Part shown: positions 29,964 to 40,200 of the stretch, one piece after another
Layout: every line of letters begins with the position of its first letter
How positions within the stretch are numbered: the first letter of the stretch is position 1
Virus record (IMG/VR): IMGVR_UViG_3300049810_000816
Span: 1 to 53,987 of that record
DNA: 53,987 nucleotides
Origin: a virus
Reading direction: 5' to 3' (one strand)
The notes under the pieces: generated by a model
The model's database searches: none
What the model saw: the letters and a program-made list of their open reading frames with translations, nothing else
Told to the model about the DNA's origin: nothing
Made by a program: the position numbers and the translations under genes

Positions 29964-31016
29964 ATGCCATCTATCAACAAACTATTAGACAAAGTAAATC
30001 AAGCAACCAGTGCAGTTAAATCTCTAAAGGGGATTAAATCTAAACTTGAAGGAAAATCATATACAGGGTCATACGACAAAGATATGCTTGCCTCAGAAAA
30101 GGCAAAGGCAGAAAAATTATTAGATGACAGACGTGCTTCATTACAATCAAATTTAGATGCATCTAATAAAGCCAGACAATCTGCAAGAAGTGTTCCTCTA
30201 ACCAAGACTAGAGATTTACAATATCCTCTTGAAAGTCTAGACTCATATGTTGTCTTTACAACTAGACCAAGAAAAAAACGAGAAGGGTCAAAAAGTAATG
30301 AAGGTAATAATAAAAATTTATTGTCAAGTGAGAATGTTTCAATCGCATTATATGCACCCGAAAGTATAGACCAAGATGTAGACGTTAGTTGGACAACAAT
30401 GGAAATTGGTGCAAACAAAAGAAATCTAATCAATACCTTTAAAGGTGAAACAGGTTTTGGTCAAGCATTAGAAGAATTAATTCAAAGTGGATTATCTAAA
30501 CTAGCTAATACTGCAACTGGTGGAATATCAAATTTCATTGGAGGTAAAGCAACAAACCCTATGGAAGAACAAGTGTTTGAAGGTGTTGACTTTAGAGACC
30601 ATTCTTTTGATTATGAGTTCTATCCTAAAAGTAAAGACGAAGCTATAATGGTAGAAGATATATGTTGGTCATTTAAAACTGCAATGTTGCCAGACACTTA
30701 TGGTGCAGCTGAGGCAGACGGAGCTGCAGAATCTTATTTCAATTATCCTAACATTTTTGATATTACTTATGAAGGACTCATTCAAAAGAGATTTGAGGAT
30801 TTTTTACCTTGTGTATTGACAAGTGTAAGTGTTAATCATTCAACAAAAATGTTTGAAGATGGATATCCTGTTGCAACTGAATTGTCTTTATCATTTACAG
30901 AAATCAAACTCCTTACACAGGAAAACTATCAGACTATATCTAAGTCTACGAGAAGTGAAGGACATGACCTTGGTGGGGGTAGTGCCTCATTACTAGACCA
31001 ACAAACAGGTGGATAA
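29964..31016 (+). CDS. 48: gp48 baseplate tail tube cap
   Basis: 350 aa. YPLESLDSYVVFTTRPRKKR near residue 90, LYAPESIDQDVDVSW, and the C-terminal LPCVLTSVSVNHS / PVATELSLSFTEIKLLT match gp48 of T4-like phages, which caps the hub and connects to the tube. Similar length to T4 gp48 (364 aa). First gene of the long plus-strand baseplate operon. Confidence 0.8.
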   Translation: MPSINKLLDKVNQATSAVKSLKGIKSKLEGKSYTGSYDKDMLASEKAKAEKLLDDRRASLQSNLDASNKARQSARSVPLTKTRDLQYPLESLDSYVVFTTRPRKKREGSKSNEGNNKNLLSSENVSIALYAPESIDQDVDVSWTTMEIGANKRNLINTFKGETGFGQALEELIQSGLSKLANTATGGISNFIGGKATNPMEEQVFEGVDFRDHSFDYEFYPKSKDEAIMVEDICWSFKTAMLPDTYGAAEADGAAESYFNYPNIFDITYEGLIQKRFEDFLPCVLTSVSVNHSTKMFEDGYPVATELSLSFTEIKLLTQENYQTISKSTRSEGHDLGGGSASLLDQQTGG

Positions 31017-31018
31017 TA

Positions 31019-31741
31019 ATGGCAACTAAATTTTTTAAGAACTTTCCCGATATACAATACACTTTAGATAGTGGACGGGTTATTAATATTAAAGACTTCT
31101 TTAGAAAGTCTAAAGTAGACCAATCAGCAGTTAATAGTATAATAGAATATGAATACTTTGAACTACAGGAGGGAGATAGACCTGATGTAGTTGCAACTAA
31201 TCTTTATGGTGATTCAGATTTACATTGGACGTTCTTTCTAGTTAATGATTGGAATAACTACTATGAGTGGTGGAAAGACAATAGAAGTTTTGACAATTAC
31301 ATTAAGAAAAACTATGGTGGTAGGTATCTAACTGCACATCAGAAATCAGATATCGTAAGTGCAACAGGTAAATTTCTTTTGGGAGAATCCGTATCTTGTT
31401 TAAGAGATAGTGTCCGTCATGAAGGAACAATAACAAGTGTAGAACCTCAGTGGTCAAGAATAGGAATAGAGAGTGGTGACTTCAGACAAGATGATGTTAT
31501 CACGGGTAATATCAGTGGTCATAGTATGACCATTAAAAATTCTATTAATCAAACAGACGGAACTGCATACTATTATGATGTAAATGGAAACAAGTCAAAT
31601 ACCTTTGTCAATGGTATGTATGAAAAAACAATTTATGATAGTGAATGGGAAAAGAATGAAAAGAATAGAAGTATCAAAATTATTAAACCACAATATATCA
31701 GAAGGGTAGTATCAGAGTTCGGTAAAGTAATGTCATCATGA
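31019..31741 (+). CDS. 53: gp53 baseplate wedge protein
   Basis: 240 aa. The N-terminal part (IKDFFRKSK, ELQEGDRPDVVATNLYGDSD, LHWTFFLVNDW) matches gp53, which joins neighbouring wedges in the baseplate. Overlaps the next gene by 4 nt; follows gp48 by 2 nt. Confidence 0.85.
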   Translation: MATKFFKNFPDIQYTLDSGRVINIKDFFRKSKVDQSAVNSIIEYEYFELQEGDRPDVVATNLYGDSDLHWTFFLVNDWNNYYEWWKDNRSFDNYIKKNYGGRYLTAHQKSDIVSATGKFLLGESVSCLRDSVRHEGTITSVEPQWSRIGIESGDFRQDDVITGNISGHSMTIKNSINQTDGTAYYYDVNGNKSNTFVNGMYEKTIYDSEWEKNEKNRSIKIIKPQYIRRVVSEFGKVMSS

Positions 31742-33174
31742 GCAACTTAAAAGCAGGTGAGTTTTCAGTTGAGGCACTGGCGATTGTAAACCAAGAGGGT
31801 GATTCAATTGACGTGACTCAATTAACATTGGGAGTAGAACTCTTCGAGTCTATCTACAATAAATTCTGCACGGGTAATATATCTCTTTTAGACGGACTTA
31901 ATCTTTTAACAAACTTCCGATTCACTGGTCAAGAATTCATTCGTATCTCAATCAAACAGAAAGAAGGTCTTAATCAAGAACCCGAAAAGAAGTTCACCAT
32001 TGATAAGACTTTTAGAATATACAAAGCAAGTAATGTCAAAAGAGGAAGAGAGGGAACTCAAGTATACCAATTAAATTTTTGTGACCCAAGAATGTTCTAT
32101 GTAAGAAGAAAGAGAATGAGTAAGGTTATGAGAGGTTCTTATGACAGAATGTTGCAGAATGCATTGATAGAAGAAGCTAACCTTAAACCTTCAGAGTTCG
32201 ATTGGTTTGAGGAAACAGAACCTAAGAATCTACAATTCATATGTCCTAATTGGACAGTTGGAAGTTTTATTGACTACATTGTTGCAGAATCTAATATAGG
32301 TGAAAATGCAGAATGGAAAAATGGTATGTTCTTCTTCCAAACATTAAATGGTGGTTTTAGATTTAGTTCTATTGACACTATGTTTAGTAGAGAATTTCCA
32401 ATAGAGTTTTCATACAAACCAAGAACTGGTGATTTAGAAACTGAAAGTATTGATTTAAATGCAGCTGGTGGTTTAAACTCTATGATTACATCGTATTACA
32501 AACCACAACAGTTTGATACACTTAGAGGAACAGTTGGAGGTGCATATGCATCTCTACAAAAAACATACGACCCAGTTAGGAAACAAGAATTAGATTTTGT
32601 GTATGACTTAGACGAAACAATGAAACGTGGTAAACACCTATCAGGATTTCCTTTAATTCGAACTGGTGATTATGAGAAATCACTTACAACAGAGAACATG
32701 ATTGAGAGAACTAAGTCTCCTTCTGTGACAGAGGTTGATATTGATTTACCACCAAATAAAGAATTTGATAGTCTTGTCATTTATGATAACACTACAACAC
32801 ACCAATTCGATAATGAAACAACTGTTAGTTCACCTGAATCATTCTCAGGTTTAAAATATGTTGATAATGCAAAATTAGAAAGACGTGCATTACTTGAGAT
32901 ATTACAACAACATAAAATTATTGTCACTATACCAATGAGAACAGACTTAACTGTAGGGAACGTAATTAAACTTTTAATTCCTCAACCCGAATCAGGTGTT
33001 GGTAAAAATGATGAAGTGAATGACAACAGATATCTAATTACTGATTTATCTCTTATACTAGATATAGCAGGTAAAGAGGGTGAAATGAATTTAGAATGTG
33101 TTAAAGAAAGTTTTGCAAAAGAGATAACAGAAGCAAAACCATTACAAGAAGTTGAACCTTCGAGAGAAATATAA
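31738..33174 (+). CDS. Baseplate hub protein (gp27-like position)
   Basis: 478 aa. Starts in the gp53 stop overlap and ends in the gp5 start overlap (1 nt), the place of the hub. Pattern (FSVEALAIVNQEG, YQLNFCDPRMFY, PNWTVGSFIDYI) fits the gp27/gpD-like hub fold. gp27 makes the trimeric ring that holds gp5. Sequence similarity to T4 gp27 is weak by eye. Confidence 0.7.
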   Translation: MSNLKAGEFSVEALAIVNQEGDSIDVTQLTLGVELFESIYNKFCTGNISLLDGLNLLTNFRFTGQEFIRISIKQKEGLNQEPEKKFTIDKTFRIYKASNVKRGREGTQVYQLNFCDPRMFYVRRKRMSKVMRGSYDRMLQNALIEEANLKPSEFDWFEETEPKNLQFICPNWTVGSFIDYIVAESNIGENAEWKNGMFFFQTLNGGFRFSSIDTMFSREFPIEFSYKPRTGDLETESIDLNAAGGLNSMITSYYKPQQFDTLRGTVGGAYASLQKTYDPVRKQELDFVYDLDETMKRGKHLSGFPLIRTGDYEKSLTTENMIERTKSPSVTEVDIDLPPNKEFDSLVIYDNTTTHQFDNETTVSSPESFSGLKYVDNAKLERRALLEILQQHKIIVTIPMRTDLTVGNVIKLLIPQPESGVGKNDEVNDNRYLITDLSLILDIAGKEGEMNLECVKESFAKEITEAKPLQEVEPSREI

Positions 33175-34427
33175 TGAGACAGTTTTTTGGAATAGTAGAA
33201 GACCGACATGACCCTCTAATGATTGGACGTGTTCGTGTTCGTATACATGGAATTCATACAGATAATAAATTAAATATTGCAACACCCGACTTACCATGGG
33301 CTCAAGTTCTATTACCAACAACTTCTGCTGGTCTTTCAGGAATTGGAAGTCAACATGGATTAGTTGAAGGTGCAACAGTCTTCGGATTTTTTAGAGACGG
33401 GGATACATGTCAAGACCCAGTTGTCTTAGGTGTATCTACAGGTGTTCCACAATCAGGATATAGAGTTGATGCATTAGGTAATCAACAAACAAGAACTGTA
33501 GATAAAGGATTCAATGACCCACGTAGATTAACACTAGCAGACTATGACGGAACACCTGATGTTGCAAATCCTGAACAGGATTCTCGTAGACCACATGGTT
33601 TAACAAGTGCAATTGATTCACAACCAAAGTCACCAAAAGAAATAACAATCAATTATGATGCAACGGGTTCAACAATTACAGAGGTTGAAGCAACAGAGGA
33701 TATGCTACCATGGTATCCATTATACACTGAAGAATCAGATGTGTCAAGTATTGCACGTGGTGATTCTGTATTAGATAAGAAGATTGAAATAGAAGGACAC
33801 ACTTTCCCCGACTCAGTTGCAGAACCAGTATACCCATATAACAAAGTGTATCAATCAGAGTCAGGTCATGTTATTGAAGTGGACGATACACTTGGTAAAG
33901 AAAGACTTTCAACTTATCATAGGTCAGGAACGTTTCAGGAAGTTCACCCTGATGGAAGTGTAGTGCAACGAATCGTAAATGATAATTATCAGATAGTTGC
34001 AAAGGACGACAAGATTTATATAGCTGGTAATGCAGACTTAACAGTAGAGAAAGGAAACGTGACAATCAATGTTAACACTGGTAATGTAGATATGAAAGTG
34101 TTAAAGGGTAATGTCACTTCAGAGATTACAGAAGGAAATCTAAAAGCAGATATCCTCAAAGGAACAACAGACGTATTATCAGAAGGTAAGATTACAATCA
34201 CTGGTAATAACACAACAGAAATTATATCAGACACAACAATTACTGGAACACTAACAGTGTCAGACGCAACCACTTTACAATCGACATTAGATGTCAGTGG
34301 TAAACAGACAAATTCAAGTAGTATTACTGCAAGTGGAGAAGTCAAAGGTAAGGGTGTCAAACTTTCAACTCATAAACATACAATTGCTTCAGGTTCTTCT
34401 GCTGGAAAGACAAAGAAACCTGATTAG
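33174..34427 (+). CDS. 5: gp5-like baseplate spike without lysozyme domain
   Basis: 417 aa. The N-terminal OB-fold (MRQFFGIVEDRHDPLMIGRV, LPWAQVLLPTTSA, VFGFFRDGD) is followed by a linker and by a C-terminal beta-helix with short repeating units (KGNVTINVNTGNVDMKVLKG, about 290-400). T4 gp5 carries a lysozyme domain between these parts; here it is missing, as in many marine relatives. Forms the membrane-piercing spike. Confidence 0.85.
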   Translation: MRQFFGIVEDRHDPLMIGRVRVRIHGIHTDNKLNIATPDLPWAQVLLPTTSAGLSGIGSQHGLVEGATVFGFFRDGDTCQDPVVLGVSTGVPQSGYRVDALGNQQTRTVDKGFNDPRRLTLADYDGTPDVANPEQDSRRPHGLTSAIDSQPKSPKEITINYDATGSTITEVEATEDMLPWYPLYTEESDVSSIARGDSVLDKKIEIEGHTFPDSVAEPVYPYNKVYQSESGHVIEVDDTLGKERLSTYHRSGTFQEVHPDGSVVQRIVNDNYQIVAKDDKIYIAGNADLTVEKGNVTINVNTGNVDMKVLKGNVTSEITEGNLKADILKGTTDVLSEGKITITGNNTTEIISDTTITGTLTVSDATTLQSTLDVSGKQTNSSSITASGEVKGKGVKLSTHKHTIASGSSAGKTKKPD

Positions 34428-34431
34428 TTTG

Positions 34432-34439
34432 TATAAATA
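34432..34439 (+). promoter_or_regulatory. Late promoter TATAAATA before gp25
   Basis: Perfect T4 late consensus, 5 nt before the gp25 ATG and directly after the gp5 gene. Expected start site is at or next to A of the ATG; no Shine-Dalgarno site is possible. Confidence 0.8.
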
Positions 34440-34444
34440 GATAT

Positions 34445-34861
34445 ATGGTAGATTTAGTAAATAACGGAAAAACAGTTGCAACGAAGGATATCTATTCCGA
34501 TTTAGATATCTTCTTTCGTAAACACCCTATTACAGGTGACGTTGTAAGAAAAACCGATACAGATGCAATCAAAAGGTCAGTTAGGAATATTGTCTTAACT
34601 AATAAATTTGAAAGACCTTTTAAACCAAACTTTGGTGGTTCAATCAGAAACTTATTATTCGAATTGAATACTGATAGACAAATAAACAGAATGAAAATAA
34701 CACTTGCAAAAGAAATAGAGGTCTTAGAACCTCGTGTCAACAATGTTCAAGTTGCATTATCAAATCAAGATAATAACAAACTAGACATGACTATCTTTTA
34801 CAACATAACTAATGGTTCTCCTAATCAAGAGATAGAAATAAACGTTTCAAGGACACGATAA
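34445..34861 (+). CDS. 25: gp25 baseplate wedge protein
   Basis: 138 aa. DLDIFFRKHP, IKRSVRNIVLTNKFERPFKP and GGSIRNLLFE match the gp25 / lysozyme-like wedge family (T4 gp25 132 aa), which links wedge to sheath. Overlaps gp6 by 1 nt. Confidence 0.9.
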   Translation: MVDLVNNGKTVATKDIYSDLDIFFRKHPITGDVVRKTDTDAIKRSVRNIVLTNKFERPFKPNFGGSIRNLLFELNTDRQINRMKITLAKEIEVLEPRVNNVQVALSNQDNNKLDMTIFYNITNGSPNQEIEINVSRTR

Positions 34862-36732
34862 TGGCAGTAAACAGTTCACAATTAAACATTACAGATTTAG
34901 ATTTTGAGAATATTGCAGATAATCTTAAGAATTATCTCAAAGGACAAGAACAATTTAAAGATTACAACTTTGAAGGTTCAAGTATGTCAGTTCTTATTGA
35001 CCTACTTGCATATTCATCACACATTGGTGCAATCAACACCAACATTGCAGCCTCAGAACTCTTTTTAGATTCTGCTCAAATCAGAAAGAACGTTGTATCA
35101 CGTGCAAAGGATTTAGGATTCGTTCCTTCTTCTGAGTCATGTTCAACTGCAATAGTAAACCTTGAAATGAAACAAGTGAGAAATGCAGACGGAACTTCCC
35201 CGACAACTACTGAGATGCAATTACTCAGAGGAACAACCTTTGTGACAGTGTATGACGGAAGTTCATATAACTTTGTAGTCACAACAACAAAAAGACCAAC
35301 ACAAAACGGAACGTCATATAATTACAATGACGTAAGTATTGTTCAAGGAACTTATGCAACTGATTCATTTATTTTTGATAATCAACTTGCAAACCCTAAA
35401 TTCGTTTTATCAAATGAAAGAGTAGACAAAGGTAAGATGATTGTTTCAGTCACCAGTGGTGGTGCAACAGAAACATACACACTTTCTACAGGTATTTCAA
35501 ACATTACTACAACCTCTACTGTATATTATGCACAAGAGAATGAAGAAGGTTATATTGAAATATACTTTGGTGACGGAACATTAGGTAAGTCATTATTAGA
35601 CGGAGACGTTATAGATGTGACTTATATTATAGTTGACCAAGACCATGCAAATGGTGCTAGTCAATTTGCACTTAACGGAGTTGTAAACGGATTCACAAAC
35701 CATGCAGTGACTAACGTTTCACCAGCAAGTGGTGGTGCAGAAAAAGAAAGTATAGAATCAATTAAGTTTAAAGCAACAAAATTCTATACATCACAAAACA
35801 GATTAGTCACATTAAACGACTATAAAGCAAAGGTGCAAGAGTATTATCCAAATGCAGACGCCGTTGCAGTATGGGGTGGAGAAGATAATGACCCACCCGA
35901 ATATGGTAAAGTGTTCGTTGCACTTAAACCACAAAATTCAGATTATCTATCAGATACAGAAAAGTCATTGGTCACAAAAAAGTTAAACGATTTAAATATG
36001 TTAACTGTTAGACCTAAGATAATTGATGCAGAGATTGTTAAGATTTTAATTTCATGTGTATTCAAATACAATGAGAATGCAACGGACTTATCAATAGGTG
36101 AGTTGGAAGCAATCGTAAACACTGCAATTCAAAAGTTTGATACAGATAATCTACAAAACTTCGATTCCATTTTTAGACATTCTAATCTACTTAAATCAGT
36201 AGACGAATCTAACACTGCAGTTCTATCTAATACATGTAATATTAGATTAAGAAAAAATAATGCAATTAAAGTAGGAGAGACAAAAGGATACAATGTTCTT
36301 TTTGGTAATCAACTTTATAATCCACATACTGGTCACAACATGGACTCGGGTGGAATTACAACAACAACAGGTTTTTATGTCCAAGGTGACTCAGTCAATA
36401 TCAATTATTTTGATGATGACGGAAAAGGTAATTTAAGAAGATATTACCTATCAGGGTCAACTAGACTTTATCAGGATAGTGCAGCTGGAATAGTTGACTA
36501 TTCTACAGGAAAGATTACAATCAATGCCATTAATATTACCTTAACAGTTAATACTAATTCATCGATTGACTTCACAGTTATCCCTTCGGGAAATGATGTC
36601 GTTGCAACTAGAGGTAATCTAGTAGACATTTCTTCTGAAGATATTAAGGTGACAGGTGAAGTAGACACCATTAGTAGTGGTGAAAGCAGTGCTGGTGTAG
36701 GGTATACTTCTACCTCAACCAGTTCATATTAA
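34861..36732 (+). CDS. 6: gp6 baseplate wedge protein
   Basis: 623 aa, close to T4 gp6 (660 aa). The N-terminal YNFEGSSMSVLIDLLAYSSH and ASELFLDSAQIRKNVVSRAK, and the middle YIEIYFGDGTLGKSL, are gp6 hallmarks. gp6 dimers make the inner ring joining wedges. Translationally coupled to gp25. Confidence 0.9.
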   Translation: MAVNSSQLNITDLDFENIADNLKNYLKGQEQFKDYNFEGSSMSVLIDLLAYSSHIGAINTNIAASELFLDSAQIRKNVVSRAKDLGFVPSSESCSTAIVNLEMKQVRNADGTSPTTTEMQLLRGTTFVTVYDGSSYNFVVTTTKRPTQNGTSYNYNDVSIVQGTYATDSFIFDNQLANPKFVLSNERVDKGKMIVSVTSGGATETYTLSTGISNITTTSTVYYAQENEEGYIEIYFGDGTLGKSLLDGDVIDVTYIIVDQDHANGASQFALNGVVNGFTNHAVTNVSPASGGAEKESIESIKFKATKFYTSQNRLVTLNDYKAKVQEYYPNADAVAVWGGEDNDPPEYGKVFVALKPQNSDYLSDTEKSLVTKKLNDLNMLTVRPKIIDAEIVKILISCVFKYNENATDLSIGELEAIVNTAIQKFDTDNLQNFDSIFRHSNLLKSVDESNTAVLSNTCNIRLRKNNAIKVGETKGYNVLFGNQLYNPHTGHNMDSGGITTTTGFYVQGDSVNINYFDDDGKGNLRRYYLSGSTRLYQDSAAGIVDYSTGKITINAINITLTVNTNSSIDFTVIPSGNDVVATRGNLVDISSEDIKVTGEVDTISSGESSAGVGYTSTSTSSY

Positions 36733-36751
36733 TAACACATGAAACAAGTGG

Positions 36752-36766
36752 TCGGGAGTCCCCCGA
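36752..36766 (+). other. Intergenic hairpin before the 154-aa protein
   Basis: TCGGG (36752-36756), loop AGTCC, CCCGA (36762-36766), about 25 nt before AGGAGG. No T-tract, so not a standard terminator; may protect or process mRNA between gp6 and the next gene. Confidence 0.5.
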
Positions 36767-36806
36767 GTAGTTTCCCATTTAATTGGATTATAGGAGGAAA
36801 ATTAAA

Positions 36807-37271
36807 ATGGCAGATAAGAAGATAAGCGCATTAACACAGGTATCTGATACAGATATAGGTGCTGATGATTTACTACACATAGTAGATAACCCAGGCGGAA
36901 CACCCGTCAACAAAAAAATGACCATAGGTCAGTTATTCGAAAATATCCCAACTCATTTAGCAGTTGACGATATAACAGCTTTAACTGCAACTGCGTCTAA
37001 CCTTGCATCATCTTTTGCAAGTGAAATCACACTGACTGGTTCTTCAGCAGTTGAGTTTACTTTAGATGACGGAACAGACGTTGGTCAGATTAAAGTAATC
37101 TACAAGACAGATAGTTCTTCTGCAAATGCAGAAGTCACTGTTTCATCTTGGGGTTATTCAACAGATACAACAGACCAAATCATTCTTAATGGACAAGGTG
37201 ATGCAGTTATTTGTATTTGGAATGGTTCAAATTGGTTCCCAATTTCAAACCTAGGTGCAACTCTAAGTTAA
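36807..37271 (+). CDS. Small virion protein, fibre-base-like
   Basis: 154 aa from ATG 36807, with a perfect AGGAGG at 36792-36797. Starts MADKKISALTQVSDTD, a segment found at the N-terminus of many phage tail fibre and structural proteins, followed by a beta-rich domain. Lies between gp6 and gp7, so probably a baseplate or fibre accessory. Confidence 0.65.
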   Translation: MADKKISALTQVSDTDIGADDLLHIVDNPGGTPVNKKMTIGQLFENIPTHLAVDDITALTATASNLASSFASEITLTGSSAVEFTLDDGTDVGQIKVIYKTDSSSANAEVTVSSWGYSTDTTDQIILNGQGDAVICIWNGSNWFPISNLGATLS

Positions 37272-37275
37272 GACT

Positions 37276-40200
37276 ATGTCAAACTCTGATTTTAAAATAG
37301 AAAAACTAAGTGATAGACTAGTAGGTCTTTTACCTGATTACATTCAGGAAGAAGCTCCAGTTTTTGAACTATTCTTAAAATCATACTTCGAGTATCTAGA
37401 AAGTGAGATTATAACACTTTCTTCAGAGAGTGAATTAGACGGAATCATGATGGAAGACAGTTTGGGGTCTATTTTAGCAGAACCCCAAACTGTTCGACCA
37501 TCTCCTGATGCAGAGTCATCAAAATTAATTTATGAATCAAGTGGTGCAAACCCAACTGCAACTGCAGACCCTTGGAAGGTCGGTGAGTATGTTGTGGGTT
37601 CACAATCAAAATCAGTTGCAAAAATAACTTCCTTGAATGGATTACAGGTATATGTCAATACCATACACGGAAGAGGTTTCTCAACAGGGGAAACAATTAC
37701 AGGTAGAGAATCAAAACAGACTGGTGTAGTTGGTGATTATAAAGAAAATACTATCATTGCAAACAACAAGATTTTAGACTACTCAGATATAGACAGAACG
37801 TCTGAAGATTTTTTACAACACTTCCAAACAGATTTCTTACCTTCGTTAGACCTTAAACAAACACAAAACAAAAGGTTAACAATAAAAGGTATATCAGATT
37901 TATACAAAGAAAAGGGAACTGCAGAATCATTAAAATTCTTAATGAGGATTCTCTACAACGAAGATGCAGAAATTAGATATCCCGATAACGAAACAATTTA
38001 CACATCAGAATCAGATTACTCTCAAAAAAGAAGAGTGAATATTGAAATGAGTGACTTGAGAGTTGCACCAAGTTCAACAGACAAGATAACTCAATATACT
38101 GCTACAAATAGAATACAAGCAGAGTCAATTGTAGAAAATGTATTCCCAATCAATACAGAAACAGGGGAATACTCTTTAGAGATTACTGATAACCATCAAG
38201 GAACTTTCTTAAGAGACCAACAGGTCACATTAGTAGATAGAGATGGTGTCACAACAACAACAGGGGTATTAAAAGGTATCGTTTCAGATATCGGTAGTGA
38301 TTCCTCTTCTACTTATATTCAACATGACGATGACGGAGACATATTATTTGAGTCAGGTCTACCAGCAGAATTTTCTAGTGCATCACTAATCGCAAGTGGT
38401 GGAGTGTATGACGGAAGTCAATCAAATATAGAATCTAGTCATGGTGGTGGTATATTATTAGAACAATCAAATGTAGGTTCTCTATATTCTTTAAATGATT
38501 CAATAGAATTTTCAGGTGGAAAACTCAATCCTAATGCAACCATTTCTAAAACAGTTATCAATGGTCTTTTAGAAGGACAAGTTGATGAGATATTTATTGA
38601 AGATGGTGGAACAGGATATAAAGGTGGAGACCTAGTAGTATTTGAATCCACTAACAGAGGAAGTGGTGCAGAAGCTATGATTGGTTCCGTTGGGGACGAA
38701 ATCATATTAGAAGGTGCAACTGTTTGGGGTCAATATGAAATTACTGCAACAGCTGGACAAACACTATTCACAGGAAAGGATAATAATGGCAATTCAATTA
38801 TTTTCAATGACGAATCTGTTGAAGTTTATATAGACGGAATTATCAAAACACATGTCACTGATTACGAACACAAGAACGATAGAGTTATATTTGTAGTTCC
38901 ATTAAGTGGTGGTGAGTTGGTTGAAATCTACACGAAGAAAATGAGATTACTTAGTGAAGACGAACAACCAGTTCAATTAGAAACTACTAACTCTATGGTA
39001 AGAAGTGTCTTTGTTAAGTCAGGTGGTGTTGGTTATACAGAAGTTCCTAAAGTATTTGCTGGTGGTTATCTTTACTTTAAAGAAACGACAGGTTTCATAG
39101 AAGGTGAAGTTGTCACTGGAACAAATTCAAGTGCAACGGGAACTGTTTTAAAGGTTGAAGAAGAAAACAAACGACTGGTTATAAAAAGATTACCAAGTGA
39201 TACGGGTGCATTCCAAAATGGTGAAGAAATCACTGGTGGAACTTCTTTAACAGTAAGACTGAACACACAATCAACAGTGTCTAGTGGTGAAGGTGCAAAA
39301 ATATTTGCATATTCTGATACCATTGGAGGTGTTGGTTCACTTAATATTACAGAACAAGGACATAAGTTTACAGAAGATGCTGTTTTAAATTCAACTTCAG
39401 ACTTCCCTATGTTGATTACTACACCTAGTGCAAATCTAAACAAAGATGTAGCATTGGTGGGAAGAATATCAGGAACAACTGCAAAGGTTGTATCGTATGA
39501 TGCAGACCGACACATTTTAACATATACAGATTTAGACGGATTATTCTTATCTAATGAAACAGTAGACTTCAATTCAGTTGATACATTTAAGATTTTAAAA
39601 TCAAATCCTTATCAAGCTAGAGGTTTGGTTTCAGGTGAAGGTGTAATACAAGAACAATTACTTGGAGATAAATCTACACTTGATGCAAGTGCATCTAATA
39701 TACAAGATAGTTTATACTACCAAACACATTCATATGTTATTAAGGTTGGAGAAAGTATAAACAAATATAGGTCAGTTGTCAAGGATTTATTACACCCTGC
39801 TGGACACGTATTCTTTGGTGAAGTTGCAATCAAACAAACAGTTGATACAACTGTAGAAGAACAAATTAAATTTAGACCTACAATTGTAATGAATGGAGAC
39901 CCCGTCTTAACCAATCCAACTGCCTTTGCAAATTCAATGAGACAGATACTTCTTTGGACTACTGATGCAGAAATGAATGACCCATTGGTCGTTTTACAAA
40001 CCGAATCAATACCTTCACCCGATACAGACCCAAGAACTGGTGGTGCAATAACAGCACCGAACACTGAATATGGTGATTCGGAAATGAGAAGTAGACATTT
40101 AAATATTTTCAGAATCAAATCGGTTGCACTTGCAAGTTCATATCAAACAAGAAGAACAGAACAACGAAACGATATACAAACAAAAAATGTGTCAGTTGTC

